From: a virus
Reading direction: 5' to 3' (one strand)
Length of the DNA: 34,969 nucleotides
IMG/VR virus record: IMGVR_UViG_3300046517_000742
Location: 1 to 34,969 of that record
The translations under genes were made by a program, and so were the position numbers. The notes beneath the pieces were generated by a model. It made no database searches. It worked only from the letters and a program-made list of their open reading frames with translations, and was not told where the DNA came from. Positions 27,885 through 34,649 of this stretch are shown in pieces; positions within the stretch are counted from its first letter, which is position 1; every line of letters begins with the position of its first letter.

Positions 27885-29884
27885 GCGCCCTTCACACATA
27901 AGACTTGTTTGAGGACATGCACGACTTCGACCAGATCGCGCTGATTCTCCATCACGACGTCGATGTCCTTGTACGAGCCCGGTATCTCGTCCAGCACCGC
28001 ATCATCCTTACGGCACTCGACACCCTGGGTCTGCCGCTCCAGATCCGCAACCGTGAACGTGCGGCGAGCCTGCGCGCGGCTCATCTTGCGGCCGGCTCCG
28101 TGCGAGCATGAGCAATACGACTCCAGATTGCCCTTGCCGCGGACGATGTAGCTACGCTGCCCCATCGAACCGGGAATGATGCCAAGGTCGCCTTCACGCG
28201 CCCGGATGGCTCCCTTGCGCGTCACCCATAGGTTGCGGCCGAAGTGGTTCTCGCGCTCGACATAGTTGTGATGGCAATTATGTGCTATGATTCCATTAGC
28301 AAAATACCAACCGGAATCAGTCGAAAGGTTATACACATGCCCCGCCCAATGCCCACGCACGACATCAACGACCTCGTCCAGCGATACACCGATGGCGCTT
28401 CCGTTGAGGCCCTCGCCAAGCTGACTAAAATCAGCGCCCCCAGCATCACCAAACTCCTCCGATCCGCCGGAGTTGAAACCCGCAGTTGGAGTGGCGCCTT
28501 GCACGTCAGAATGCAATCCATGACCAGCGAGAACCGGCGCACTATCGTCAGCAATGCGAACATCGCGCGCCGCGGCGCTGTCGCATCCCCCATTGAGCTC
28601 GCTAAGAAGGCGATCACTAAAGCTGTCACTTTCAGCAAGGTCGGAGCCGAGGAGACCGAGTTCGCGGAACTGCTCAAGCAGCGAGGCGTGCTTACCGTAC
28701 CCCAGCATCAAGTCGGCGCCTACAACATCGACCTCGCGGTCGTCGGCCAACAGGTCAACGTCGCCGTGGAAATTCACCGACGAACCAACAATCCGACGAG
28801 CCGTGCCACTGACGCTAAGCGAATCAAAGAGCTTGGCGAACTCGGTTGGTTCGTCCTGTACGTCTGGATCGATCCCAGAAACCAATGCATCGGACCCACA
28901 AGCGCCGATGAGGCAGTCGCCTACATCAATCTCGCCCGCCTTGATCCAGCCGGCACGAGTCAATATCGGGTGATTCGGGGTGACCGTAAGCTTGCGGCCT
29001 GACTTCGTTGTAAGCGTGACCATGTCGCCGCTGTAGTACCGCTTGAATGCGGTTTTCACATCGGCGGCACTTACATCGGTATCGCCCGCAAAACAGTTCA
29101 CCGCCTCGTGCGTGATCGTGAACTTGACCGTGATATGCCGACGAAGCGCTGCGATGACTGCCTCCATCATGACCCGGCGATTCTCAAGCGCGTAGTCCTG
29201 CGCCCAGTTGACCGCTTCGACGTAGTCGTTGAAGTCGTCCGTGTCTTCCGGGAAGTAGGCCAGATCGCCGTCAGGCAGGCTGATGAAGTATTGCTCCATC
29301 CGCTTCTTGGCCTTCTCGATGAAGTAACGGCCAATCATGTTGCCAACACCACGCGAGCCCGAATGCAGCATCACCCATACGTCTTGGGCCTCGTCGATGC
29401 AAAGCTCGATGAAGTGATTGCCGGAGCCGAGTGAGCCGAGTTGGCGCTCCGCCTGATTCTTGGCCAGGACAGGATACTTATCCGACAGCGCTTGCAATCC
29501 TCGCCACATATCGGCGCCCGCGTTGGGCGCGCGTTCGGGCCGATGCGCCCCGCCTGCCCCAAGCGGAACATCCCGCTCGATCTGATGACGGATCGTAGCC
29601 AGGCTGTCGGGCAGGTCGGATGCCTTCAGCGACAAGCGCACGGCGTTCATCCCGCACCCGATGTCAACTCCGACCGCTGCCGGCACAATGGCCTTGTTCG
29701 TCGCAATGACCGTTCCGACCGTCGCGCCGATGCCAGCGTGAACATCGGGCATGCAGGCGACGCCATTGCCTGCAATGAACGGCAGGCGGGCGATGTTCTT
29801 CAATTGCGTCAGAGCCGAATCCTCGACCTCATCCGTCCAGATTTTGATCGGGCGTGCACCCTCTTCGTTGATGACTTTCTTCAT
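27881..29884 (-). CDS. rtcB: RtcB RNA ligase precursor interrupted by an intein
   Basis: RtcB joins 2',3'-cyclic phosphate (or 3'-phosphate) and 5'-OH RNA ends with GTP and manganese, as in tRNA splicing and repair. The 667-residue precursor is host RtcB residues 1-263, an intein of 273 residues (264-536) and RtcB residues 537-667; the spliced enzyme has 394 residues, near the 408 of E. coli RtcB. Key sites are present: D74/C77 (VDIGCGM), SGNHF (H157), LHSGSRG (H174), HE (H259/E260), CHHNY after splicing and SHGAGR (H322 in the spliced protein), the guanylated His. The intein lies between N263 and C+1 of NCHHNY, so splicing is needed for activity. Start ATG 29884 follows GGGAAA. Phage RtcB is expected to repair tRNA cleaved by host anticodon nucleases. 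Confidence 0.9.
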   Translation of the reverse strand: MKKVINEEGARPIKIWTDEVEDSALTQLKNIARLPFIAGNGVACMPDVHAGIGATVGTVIATNKAIVPAAVGVDIGCGMNAVRLSLKASDLPDSLATIRHQIERDVPLGAGGAHRPERAPNAGADMWRGLQALSDKYPVLAKNQAERQLGSLGSGNHFIELCIDEAQDVWVMLHSGSRGVGNMIGRYFIEKAKKRMEQYFISLPDGDLAYFPEDTDDFNDYVEAVNWAQDYALENRRVMMEAVIAALRRHITVKFTITHEAVNCFAGDTDVSAADVKTAFKRYYSGDMVTLTTKSGRKLTVTPNHPILTRAGWIKAGEIDVGDCLIGACGSDALVSGIDPDVQDEPTEFAKLFDSLSVSGTARRIVGSSVNFHGDVDLLADDREVDVVGADLMLGYGKHASLLEQFRELGLLGSDLAESDSFSDRLLSELNGGCDSAAARDVRIADDSAPVLAGHGLHSDVQGATPTAGFNSGGSEEFGDAGGADFSQLGEGLNGSAIGVSLDEVVDVVRGHWAGHVYNLSTDSGWYFANGIIAHNCHHNYVERENHFGRNLWVTRKGAIRAREGDLGIIPGSMGQRSYIVRGKGNLESYCSCSHGAGRKMSRAQARRTFTVADLERQTQGVECRKDDAVLDEIPGSYKDIDVVMENQRDLVEVVHVLKQVLCVKGA
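28283..28291 (+). promoter_or_regulatory. Extended -10 promoter inside intein block G codons
   Basis: TGCTATGAT is an extended -10 (TGn followed by a 5/6 match to TATAAT) on the plus strand, antisense to the Ile-Ile-Ala codons of block G. A rare ATA Ile codon creates the TAT. It lies about 46 nt upstream of the antisense endonuclease start, suiting an independent promoter. Confidence 0.5.
28337..29002 (+). CDS. Antisense homing endonuclease, Vsr-like (EDxHD type), nested in the intein
   Basis: A 221-residue protein starting at ATG 28337 behind GAAAGG; longer in-frame starts at 28244 or 28280 would begin in extein or at the junction. An N-terminal helix-turn-helix (residues 10-48; VEALAKLTKISAPSITKLLR) is followed by a Vsr-like/PD-(D/E)XK-fold nuclease: E108 in EETEFAELLKQRG, VPQHQVGAYNIDLAV with D132, VAVEIHRR with E145 and H147, and ELGELGWFVLYVW. 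The fold and residues suit the EDxHD homing family known from Dassa-type fractured genes and I-Bth0305I. Each codon is exactly antisense to an intein codon (endonuclease residue n opposes intein residue 254-n), so the gene contains no TTA, CTA or TCA codon. It lies entirely within intein DNA. Confidence 0.8.
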   Translation: MPRPMPTHDINDLVQRYTDGASVEALAKLTKISAPSITKLLRSAGVETRSWSGALHVRMQSMTSENRRTIVSNANIARRGAVASPIELAKKAITKAVTFSKVGAEETEFAELLKQRGVLTVPQHQVGAYNIDLAVVGQQVNVAVEIHRRTNNPTSRATDAKRIKELGELGWFVLYVWIDPRNQCIGPTSADEAVAYINLARLDPAGTSQYRVIRGDRKLAA

Positions 29885-29940
29885 TTGATTTCCCAGTATT
29901 CTCGCGTTTTCCCAGTAGCCTGCTCTGCTACTTCAATCAT
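29881..29940 (-). CDS. Micro-ORF (19 codons) upstream of rtcB
   Basis: Encodes MIEVAEQATGKTREYWEIK. The start overlaps the upstream stop (ATGA) and the stop overlaps the rtcB start (ATGA). It contains the TACTGGGAAA direct repeats (29889-29898 and 29908-29917 on the opposite strand), one carrying the rtcB ribosome site. It resembles the micro-ORF downstream of rtcB in size, start (MIE) and double coupling. Confidence 0.5.
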   Translation of the reverse strand: MIEVAEQATGKTREYWEIK

Positions 29941-30074
29941 TCCAAAACCACCCCACCCAAAACCGCCACCAAAGCCAGCGGCCACAACAACGCGAGGTCA
30001 ATCGATGGACGCGTTGGCGACTCGATGAGGTAGATGCAGAGGCCGATGAGGAGGTATAAGGTTAAGAATGTCAT
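29937..30074 (-). CDS. Small membrane protein
   Basis: A 45-residue protein starting at ATG 30074 behind GGAGG. Nearly all hydrophobic, with two membrane segments (TLYLLIGLCIYLI and LALLWPLALVAVLGGVV). It is ATGA coupled on both sides. Unknown function; it could be an early envelope-acting peptide. Confidence 0.65.
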   Translation of the reverse strand: MTFLTLYLLIGLCIYLIESPTRPSIDLALLWPLALVAVLGGVVLE

Positions 30075-30241
30075 GGGGTGGCCTCCGCTCCCGTTTTGAC
30101 CGCTTCGGCCTCGGCAATCACCATCCGTGATTCGTCGACATAATCGCCCCACTGTCTGACTATCTCTCGGGCGCGAATGACGTCGCACTCGGGGCACTTG
30201 TGCTGCCACTTCACGCCATGGCTACATTGATTGCCTAGCAT
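30071..30241 (-). CDS. Small CxxC phage protein
   Basis: A 56-residue protein starting at ATG 30241 behind GGAGG. The C-SHG-VKWQHKCPECD segment has a Cys/His pattern (CSH...CPEC) that may bind zinc, followed by a charged helix. Such short zinc-ribbon-like proteins are frequent in phage early operons. Not further recognised. Confidence 0.65.
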   Translation of the reverse strand: MLGNQCSHGVKWQHKCPECDVIRAREIVRQWGDYVDESRMVIAEAEAVKTGAEATP

Positions 30242-30474
30242 TGGGCCTCCAGCCATGCGTTCAGTTGCCGAACATACTCGTCGTGCGTAGGTTCGTCGGA
30301 CACGGTGAGCCAGTGCTCATAGCCAGATCCATAACCGCCACTCACGGAATGCGAAGACATTTCACGGCGGTCAACCATGATCTGCAGATTGAAGAGGGTA
30401 ATAGCAAGCTCATCGAGACTATCAGCTTGAATCTCAACGCGAAACTGTACTGCCCTTTTTGGTGACTCGTCCAT
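30235..30474 (-). CDS. Small phage early protein of unknown function
   Basis: A 79-residue protein starting at ATG 30474, one base after the upstream stop; an in-frame ATG at 30489 is an alternative. It has a strand-helix-strand layout (AVQFRVEIQADSLDELAITLFNLQIMV) and a C-terminal helix (DEYVRQLNAWLEAQ). Unknown function. Confidence 0.65.
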   Translation of the reverse strand: MDESPKRAVQFRVEIQADSLDELAITLFNLQIMVDRREMSSHSVSGGYGSGYEHWLTVSDEPTHDEYVRQLNAWLEAQC

Positions 30475-30475
30475 A

Positions 30476-30760
30476 TCATTGCCCCACATTGATTGCAAAC
30501 ACCCGCACTGGCTCAGGCCCGAAATGCGGGTGCTGGATGGTTCGTTCGATGTAGCCGCGCCACGGCTTGATGATGCGGCGCTCCCAGTCGTCGGCCTTGG
30601 GATAGCCAAGCGTCAGGACGATGCGGCCGTAGTGGCGATGCTCGAGGCGCTTGCGCCAGTAGTCGTTGACGAGCCGGTATTCCTCAACCTTCTCGCCGGA
30701 TCGGATCGCATGGAAGTATTCGGCCTTCAGGGGCAGGAATAATGTCGGCAGGCTGCTCAT
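30476..30760 (-). CDS. ASCH/PUA-like domain phage protein
   Basis: A 94-residue protein. LPLKAEYFHAIRSGEKVEEYRLVNDYWRKRLEHRHYGRIVLTLGYP is typical of the ASCH (PUA-like) RNA-binding fold: LxLxxxYFxxIxxGxKxxEYR, then GY. Such phage proteins may bind or modify RNA. ATGA overlap with the upstream gene. Confidence 0.78.
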   Translation of the reverse strand: MSSLPTLFLPLKAEYFHAIRSGEKVEEYRLVNDYWRKRLEHRHYGRIVLTLGYPKADDWERRIIKPWRGYIERTIQHPHFGPEPVRVFAINVGQ

Positions 30761-30960
30761 GCTGCCCTCCCTCTTCTCGGCTCCCGCACCACATTAATCC
30801 CATCCGGCAGCGCCACCGCTACCGGGCCCTCGAAGTCATCAGCCATCATCTGCGCGAATGCGTCACACAGGCCCGCTATCAGTTGCGCCGTGGGCTGTCT
30901 CGCTCGGGTGTAGGCGTAGGCGGAGTCCATGAAGGTGCGGCGGTTGACTAGCTGGTTCAT
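30757..30960 (-). CDS. Small phage early protein of unknown function
   Basis: A 67-residue protein with ATGA overlaps at both ends. It has an N-terminal basic, aromatic segment and a central helix (TAQLIAGLCDAFAQMMADDF). Not recognised. Confidence 0.65.
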   Translation of the reverse strand: MNQLVNRRTFMDSAYAYTRARQPTAQLIAGLCDAFAQMMADDFEGPVAVALPDGINVVREPRRGRAA

Positions 30961-31259
30961 GTAGGTTCCTCGAACATGTCTGCGGTCTTGTCGTCACGCT
31001 TGGGCGCGGGTGGCTCGGGCGGAGCAGGGAGCGGCATCCAGTGCGTAATATGCTGCGCATCGCCGTGCGGAGATGCGAACGCCTCCACGTACCCGTCACC
31101 GTCATCCAGCAGCGCACACCATTGGCCGAAGTCGACTCCGGAGCAATCTGATTCGAATGGACGGCCATCGTCATCCTCGCCATATCGAACGGCGCGCACC
31201 CACAGCAAGACCATCTGGCCGTCTCGCGGTATGCTCTCTATCGGTTGCCACTCAGCCAT
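30957..31259 (-). CDS. DUF551 phage protein
   Basis: A 100-residue protein with the DUF551 signature: WQPIESIPRDGQMVLLWV near the N-terminus and ITHWMPLPAPPEPP near the C-terminus. Start at ATG 31259. DUF551 proteins are common in phage early operons, with no known function. Confidence 0.82.
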   Translation of the reverse strand: MAEWQPIESIPRDGQMVLLWVRAVRYGEDDDGRPFESDCSGVDFGQWCALLDDGDGYVEAFASPHGDAQHITHWMPLPAPPEPPAPKRDDKTADMFEEPT

Positions 31260-31590
31260 TCGCCTTCTCCTTCGCGGCGTCGCACGCCTCCAGCGCGGCG
31301 ATAATCTTCGGATGCTTCTCGATCGTGTCGGCGTCCGGGTCAAGCAACTCGTTCTGCGGATCGAGCACAACCGCCATGCCGAAAACGACGCGGAACAGGC
31401 TGGTGTGCCGAGTCGCGTCGAGCAACATGCCAACGACCTTCTGACACTGCTCGGCGTCGTCTCGGTCGAAAAACTCGAGTTCTTCGCTGTCGTCGTCGGA
31501 CGGCATGTAGCGCCTATCCAGATCCTCAAGGATTCGGCTCACTTTGAGCGCGGCATCGATATCCGCTTCGGATGCGCGGGCCATTTTCAT
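31252..31590 (-). CDS. Phage early protein of unknown function (acidic)
   Basis: A 112-residue protein starting at ATG 31590 behind GGAGAATC. Very acidic in the middle (PSDDDSEELEFFDRDDAEQC) between two helical parts, suggestive of a binding or mimic protein. It overlaps DUF551 by 8 nt. Not recognised. Confidence 0.65.
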   Translation of the reverse strand: MKMARASEADIDAALKVSRILEDLDRRYMPSDDDSEELEFFDRDDAEQCQKVVGMLLDATRHTSLFRVVFGMAVVLDPQNELLDPDADTIEKHPKIIAALEACDAAKEKANG

Positions 31591-32093
31591 GATTGATTCT
31601 CCTTCGCTGTCTGCTCGATGGCGGCGTAGATTTCCCGCGCCCAAACCTTGTGGATATGCTCACCCTTGTGCTCGTCGGCGGCTGGGTTGTAGGTGCGCAA
31701 TTCGTGTGCGATGCGACGCAGGATCGGCAGCGCCTCACGCGGTGCGCACTCGTCTAGCTGGGCGGCGGCTTTAGCTTCATTCAAGGCATCGCGGACAGCC
31801 TCGACTGCGCATTCCATCGCGACACGCTCGGATTCTGCGTAAGGCTGCACGAGACCGGTATCCCAGTTGTTCTGATAGTCCGCGAGTGCACCGAGCGCAA
31901 CATCGAACCCGCGCGCCACCGCCTCACCCTTCCCGCCATCGGCTTGCGCATCGCTCGATGCGAGAGCGGCGCGGTAAGCGTTCATCAATGCGTGTCGTGC
32001 ATTAGCGCGCTCATCAAGCGTGCCGTCCTTCTGCGCGCACTGGTAGTCGTCGATCAGTTCGCCGAAAGCGGCGATGTCGATAGGCTTATTCAT
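31587..32093 (-). CDS. Phage early protein of unknown function (168 aa)
   Basis: A 168-residue, mainly helical protein with Ala- and Glu-rich segments and a C-terminal KVWAREIYAAIEQTAKE. It is ATGA coupled to both neighbours. No family recognised. Confidence 0.65.
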   Translation of the reverse strand: MNKPIDIAAFGELIDDYQCAQKDGTLDERANARHALMNAYRAALASSDAQADGGKGEAVARGFDVALGALADYQNNWDTGLVQPYAESERVAMECAVEAVRDALNEAKAAAQLDECAPREALPILRRIAHELRTYNPAADEHKGEHIHKVWAREIYAAIEQTAKENQS

Positions 32094-32263
32094 GCCGCCA
32101 CCCCATCAAATGCATAGTCCTCGTGATCCACCAGGTATTGCACGGCTTCGAGGTCGAGCGGAGTTGGTGTGTATCCGGGTCGCGCTTTGATAAACCCGCC
32201 ATTCCATCGGAAGTGGCCGGCGATCCACGAGAGGGCGGTTTCGGTGGTCCATGTCTGGGTCAT
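32090..32263 (-). CDS. Small phage early protein
   Basis: A 57-residue protein starting at ATG 32263 behind AGGAACCCC. It has aromatic-rich TWTTETALSWIAGHFRWNGG, then TPTPLDLEAVQYLVDHEDYAFDG. ATGA coupled to both neighbours. Function unknown. Confidence 0.65.
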   Translation of the reverse strand: MTQTWTTETALSWIAGHFRWNGGFIKARPGYTPTPLDLEAVQYLVDHEDYAFDGVAA

Positions 32264-32661
32264 TGGGGTTCCTGTTGTTTGGCTAGGGCGGCGAGCGCAT
32301 GCCGAGCCCGATTCTTCGCCCACGGCTCGAACTCTGTCGGGTCGTCCCATGCGACTGTGTCTGCGTTGGCGATGTTCTTCAACTCCTGCCGCAGCATTTC
32401 GAGCTGGGCTTTCAATCCATCGATTGACTCAAGGATTGGCTCGGCTCCGCCAGACTCATCGGGATCGATACCAAGCGCTTCGTCTATCAGACCGAGTGCC
32501 GAGCATGCCTCCAAGAACATGCGGTTCGTGCTCGCACGCTCCTTATCTAACTCGGCGATGCGGGCGTTCGCTGCTTCGAGGGCATCGGCGGCTTCGTCTA
32601 TCAGAATGCCAACACCAGTGGATGGCCCTATATCGCGTAGGGTACGAATCAGATCACTCAT
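32260..32661 (-). CDS. Coiled-coil phage early protein
   Basis: A 133-residue, mainly helical protein. The N-terminal ADALEAANARIAELDKERAS and the later LKAQLEMLRQELKNIAN segments have heptad patterns typical of small phage coiled-coil proteins. ATGA coupled at both ends. Confidence 0.7.
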   Translation of the reverse strand: MSDLIRTLRDIGPSTGVGILIDEAADALEAANARIAELDKERASTNRMFLEACSALGLIDEALGIDPDESGGAEPILESIDGLKAQLEMLRQELKNIANADTVAWDDPTEFEPWAKNRARHALAALAKQQEPQ

Positions 32662-33875
32662 GCTTTGTCCCCACTTGCGAGCACTTTTCTAGCCGCATCA
32701 AGTGCCGGAACGACATGTCTCTCGAAGATGCCGCATTCGATCTCTGAGGCTAGAACCGCGGCGATTTGGTCGATGCCCGTCAGCGCCCGCTCCGTCTGCA
32801 CTGGCTGCGTCGCCGTGGCTTGCGGGGATGCGGCGCGGGCTTGCCATGCCTTCCACATCAAATTGGCATACTGTCCAGCGTACGGATACCCTTCGCATCC
32901 ACGCATCCACGCCTCAAACGCCGCCCGCTCATCGTGCAGCACCACGGCAGAGGGAACTGAGTAGGGCGGATGATTGCCGCGAGCTATCAGGGTGTCGATC
33001 ACGGCAACGGCAATCTGCTCTGCAATATCTCCCGATACTCCGTAAGTGCGTTGGACCGCATCAGCCGCCGCCGAAATATCAGCCGGACTGATTGGGCGTT
33101 CGTCACGATCTCGAGCATTGGCGGCTGTATTTTCAATGGCATTCAAAGCACAGTTACGCAATTCTTCAGCGGTGGCGATCATCGCCTCGGGCTCGCCCTC
33201 GGGACTATTGCGATCGGGGATTTCACACACATTCGTCAGGAACGTGTCGAACCACACGGGCAATACTGGGTCGCCAGCTTCCACGGGCTGGGATGGTTGC
33301 GGGGCGGCAGCACGCAGCGTCGGACCAAATAGCCAGCAATTCCAGCCGCGCCCCTCGGCGTTGGCGAATGCCTTACGCGCTTCCGCCTCGGTGTCGAACA
33401 TGCACGAGTTGCGATCCGCGTCGTCGAACGTCAGTAGCCACCTCGGTTCGCTCTGGTCCCCTGGCTGGCAGAGCCGACCTATGCCAGTCGTTGCCGGATC
33501 GTCCGGCCACGCCACCGGCTCACCCGATTGCGCTGGCGCGGCTGCTTCGTCACGCTGTGCACGGTACAAATCGACTTCGATGCGAAGCACCTGTGCAGCC
33601 CTCTTGACCCGCTCGATTGCATTGAGCGATTCATCCTCTTGCCGCGCGTCATCGCCGATGATGGTGCCGTAGACCTCTGCCAACGTCTCAGTCATGCGCC
33701 GCGCAACGTACGCGTCCTCACCCAATGCTGGCGCGGCAGGGGGTGCGGCGAGCATGGCGATCCGTTGAACCATGGCGCGCGATGGCATTTCGCCTTGGCG
33801 GAACTGTTCGCGGATGGAGTCAATCTGCTCGGTGGTCAACGCACTATTTCGCGCCTCGTTGTTGGTTGCAGTCAT
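32658..33875 (-). CDS. Large modular phage early protein of unknown function
   Basis: A 405-residue protein starting at ATG 33875 behind GAGGACGGA. It appears as a mosaic of motif blocks used in many small phage proteins: ALTTEQIDSIREQF, DRNSCMFDTEAEARKAF, EERAAFEAWMRGCEGYPYAGQYANLMWKAWQARA-like C-terminal block and Ala/Pro linkers. It looks like a fusion of several early-gene modules. Function unknown. Confidence 0.7.
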   Translation of the reverse strand: MTATNNEARNSALTTEQIDSIREQFRQGEMPSRAMVQRIAMLAAPPAAPALGEDAYVARRMTETLAEVYGTIIGDDARQEDESLNAIERVKRAAQVLRIEVDLYRAQRDEAAAPAQSGEPVAWPDDPATTGIGRLCQPGDQSEPRWLLTFDDADRNSCMFDTEAEARKAFANAEGRGWNCWLFGPTLRAAAPQPSQPVEAGDPVLPVWFDTFLTNVCEIPDRNSPEGEPEAMIATAEELRNCALNAIENTAANARDRDERPISPADISAAADAVQRTYGVSGDIAEQIAVAVIDTLIARGNHPPYSVPSAVVLHDERAAFEAWMRGCEGYPYAGQYANLMWKAWQARAASPQATATQPVQTERALTGIDQIAAVLASEIECGIFERHVVPALDAARKVLASGDKA

Positions 33876-34480
33876 TCCGTCCTCGGAGAAATGTCGCCAG
33901 CCAAAGCATCGCTGTGGGCCTGCTCGCTTTGCCGCGTACCATTGAAGCCATTCCAAGGGCGCGAGCCCTGAAAACCATCTTCGTCTGGCCCGTCTTCGAA
34001 GTCGGGACCTCCTTCGTCGGCATTCTCTGCCGCCGACTGCGCATCATCGCCACCGCTGCGGGCGCCGAGAGCGCGCTTAAGCGCAATGACGCGTCCGGTG
34101 TAGCCTTCGCCAAGGAAGGCATCGAGCAATGGCAGTACACGCTGGGCCTCAAGGTGGCGGCCCGGACATTTGGCGTTCGGATCGGTCATCGTGGAAATCA
34201 ATTCCCGGACGTCTTGAAACATCGTTGCATTGCGTGCCGCTACCATAAACTCGGCAGCTTTTGCCTTGGCGTCGTCATCCGCCCGCACCGCCTCTGCCTG
34301 TACAGCGGGAGTGGGGGCGAGAGCGGCGCGCAATCTTTCACCGGCTGCGATGATGGCGTCGCGCTTCTCAACCGAGGGTGCCCGGATGATCACCGTCGAA
34401 TCGCCTTGCGTCAGGTTGTGGAACTGGCGCGCCGCTTCACGCAATTCGCTCGGCACTGCATCTTTATTAGGTGTGGTCAT
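33872..34480 (-). CDS. Phage early protein of unknown function (202 aa)
   Basis: A 202-residue protein starting at ATG 34480 behind GAGGTCAAG. It has a helical N-terminus (ELREAARQFHNLTQG) and central helices, a C-terminal disordered, acidic stretch (DEGGPDFEDGPDEDGFQ). It leads the chain of ATGA-coupled genes as seen here. Not recognised. Confidence 0.65.
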   Translation of the reverse strand: MTTPNKDAVPSELREAARQFHNLTQGDSTVIIRAPSVEKRDAIIAAGERLRAALAPTPAVQAEAVRADDDAKAKAAEFMVAARNATMFQDVRELISTMTDPNAKCPGRHLEAQRVLPLLDAFLGEGYTGRVIALKRALGARSGGDDAQSAAENADEGGPDFEDGPDEDGFQGSRPWNGFNGTRQSEQAHSDALAGDISPRTE

Positions 34481-34649
34481 CTTGACCTCGAAAAAGAGCC
34501 GCACATACTGGCCGGCCAATCACACGCAACTTTCGAAGGGCGCCTGGAATGTGCGCCTTCAAGAGTGTTGCTGGGGCGCGCCCATCCAGACTGACAGCAG
34601 AGATCAGCGCCGTTAGGCTTCATCTGATGCTGGGTGGGCGCGTGAGGGG
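34481..34649. other. Intergenic region, no gene seen
   Basis: About 170 bases separate the coupled chain from the gene at the window edge. It holds an imperfect hairpin (GAAG-G-GCGC 34535-34543 / GCGCCTTC 34553-34560) without a T-run. It may contain a promoter for the leftward operon, but I cannot identify one with confidence. Confidence 0.5.

Larger units (their letters stand above)
28277..29095 (-). mobile_element. RtcB intein (273 residues), class 1
   Basis: The intein begins with Cys1 (CFAGDTDVS, block A), has block B TVTPNHPILTRAGWIKAGE (residues about 37-55, with TxxHP), and ends with block F GHVYNLSTDSGWYFANG and block G IIAHN before Cys+1. All residues for canonical splicing are present: C1, TxxH, penultimate His, terminal Asn, C+1. 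The stretch between blocks B and F (about 67-245) has no LAGLIDADG or HNH endonuclease motif in this frame. It is acidic, Gly/Asp/Leu-rich and looks like the complement of the opposite-strand gene. The C-terminal codons include AT-rich ones (AAT, CAT, ATA). Confidence 0.9.

Noticed and set aside
28244-28336. Upstream extension of the antisense endonuclease starting at 28244
   Set aside because: It would begin in the rtcB extein, lacks a good SD, and the first part has no domain; ATG 28337 with GAAAGG is better.
33725-34594. A 289-codon plus-strand frame opposite the early genes
   Set aside because: Runs antisense across two coupled genes, lacks a ribosome site and any domain.
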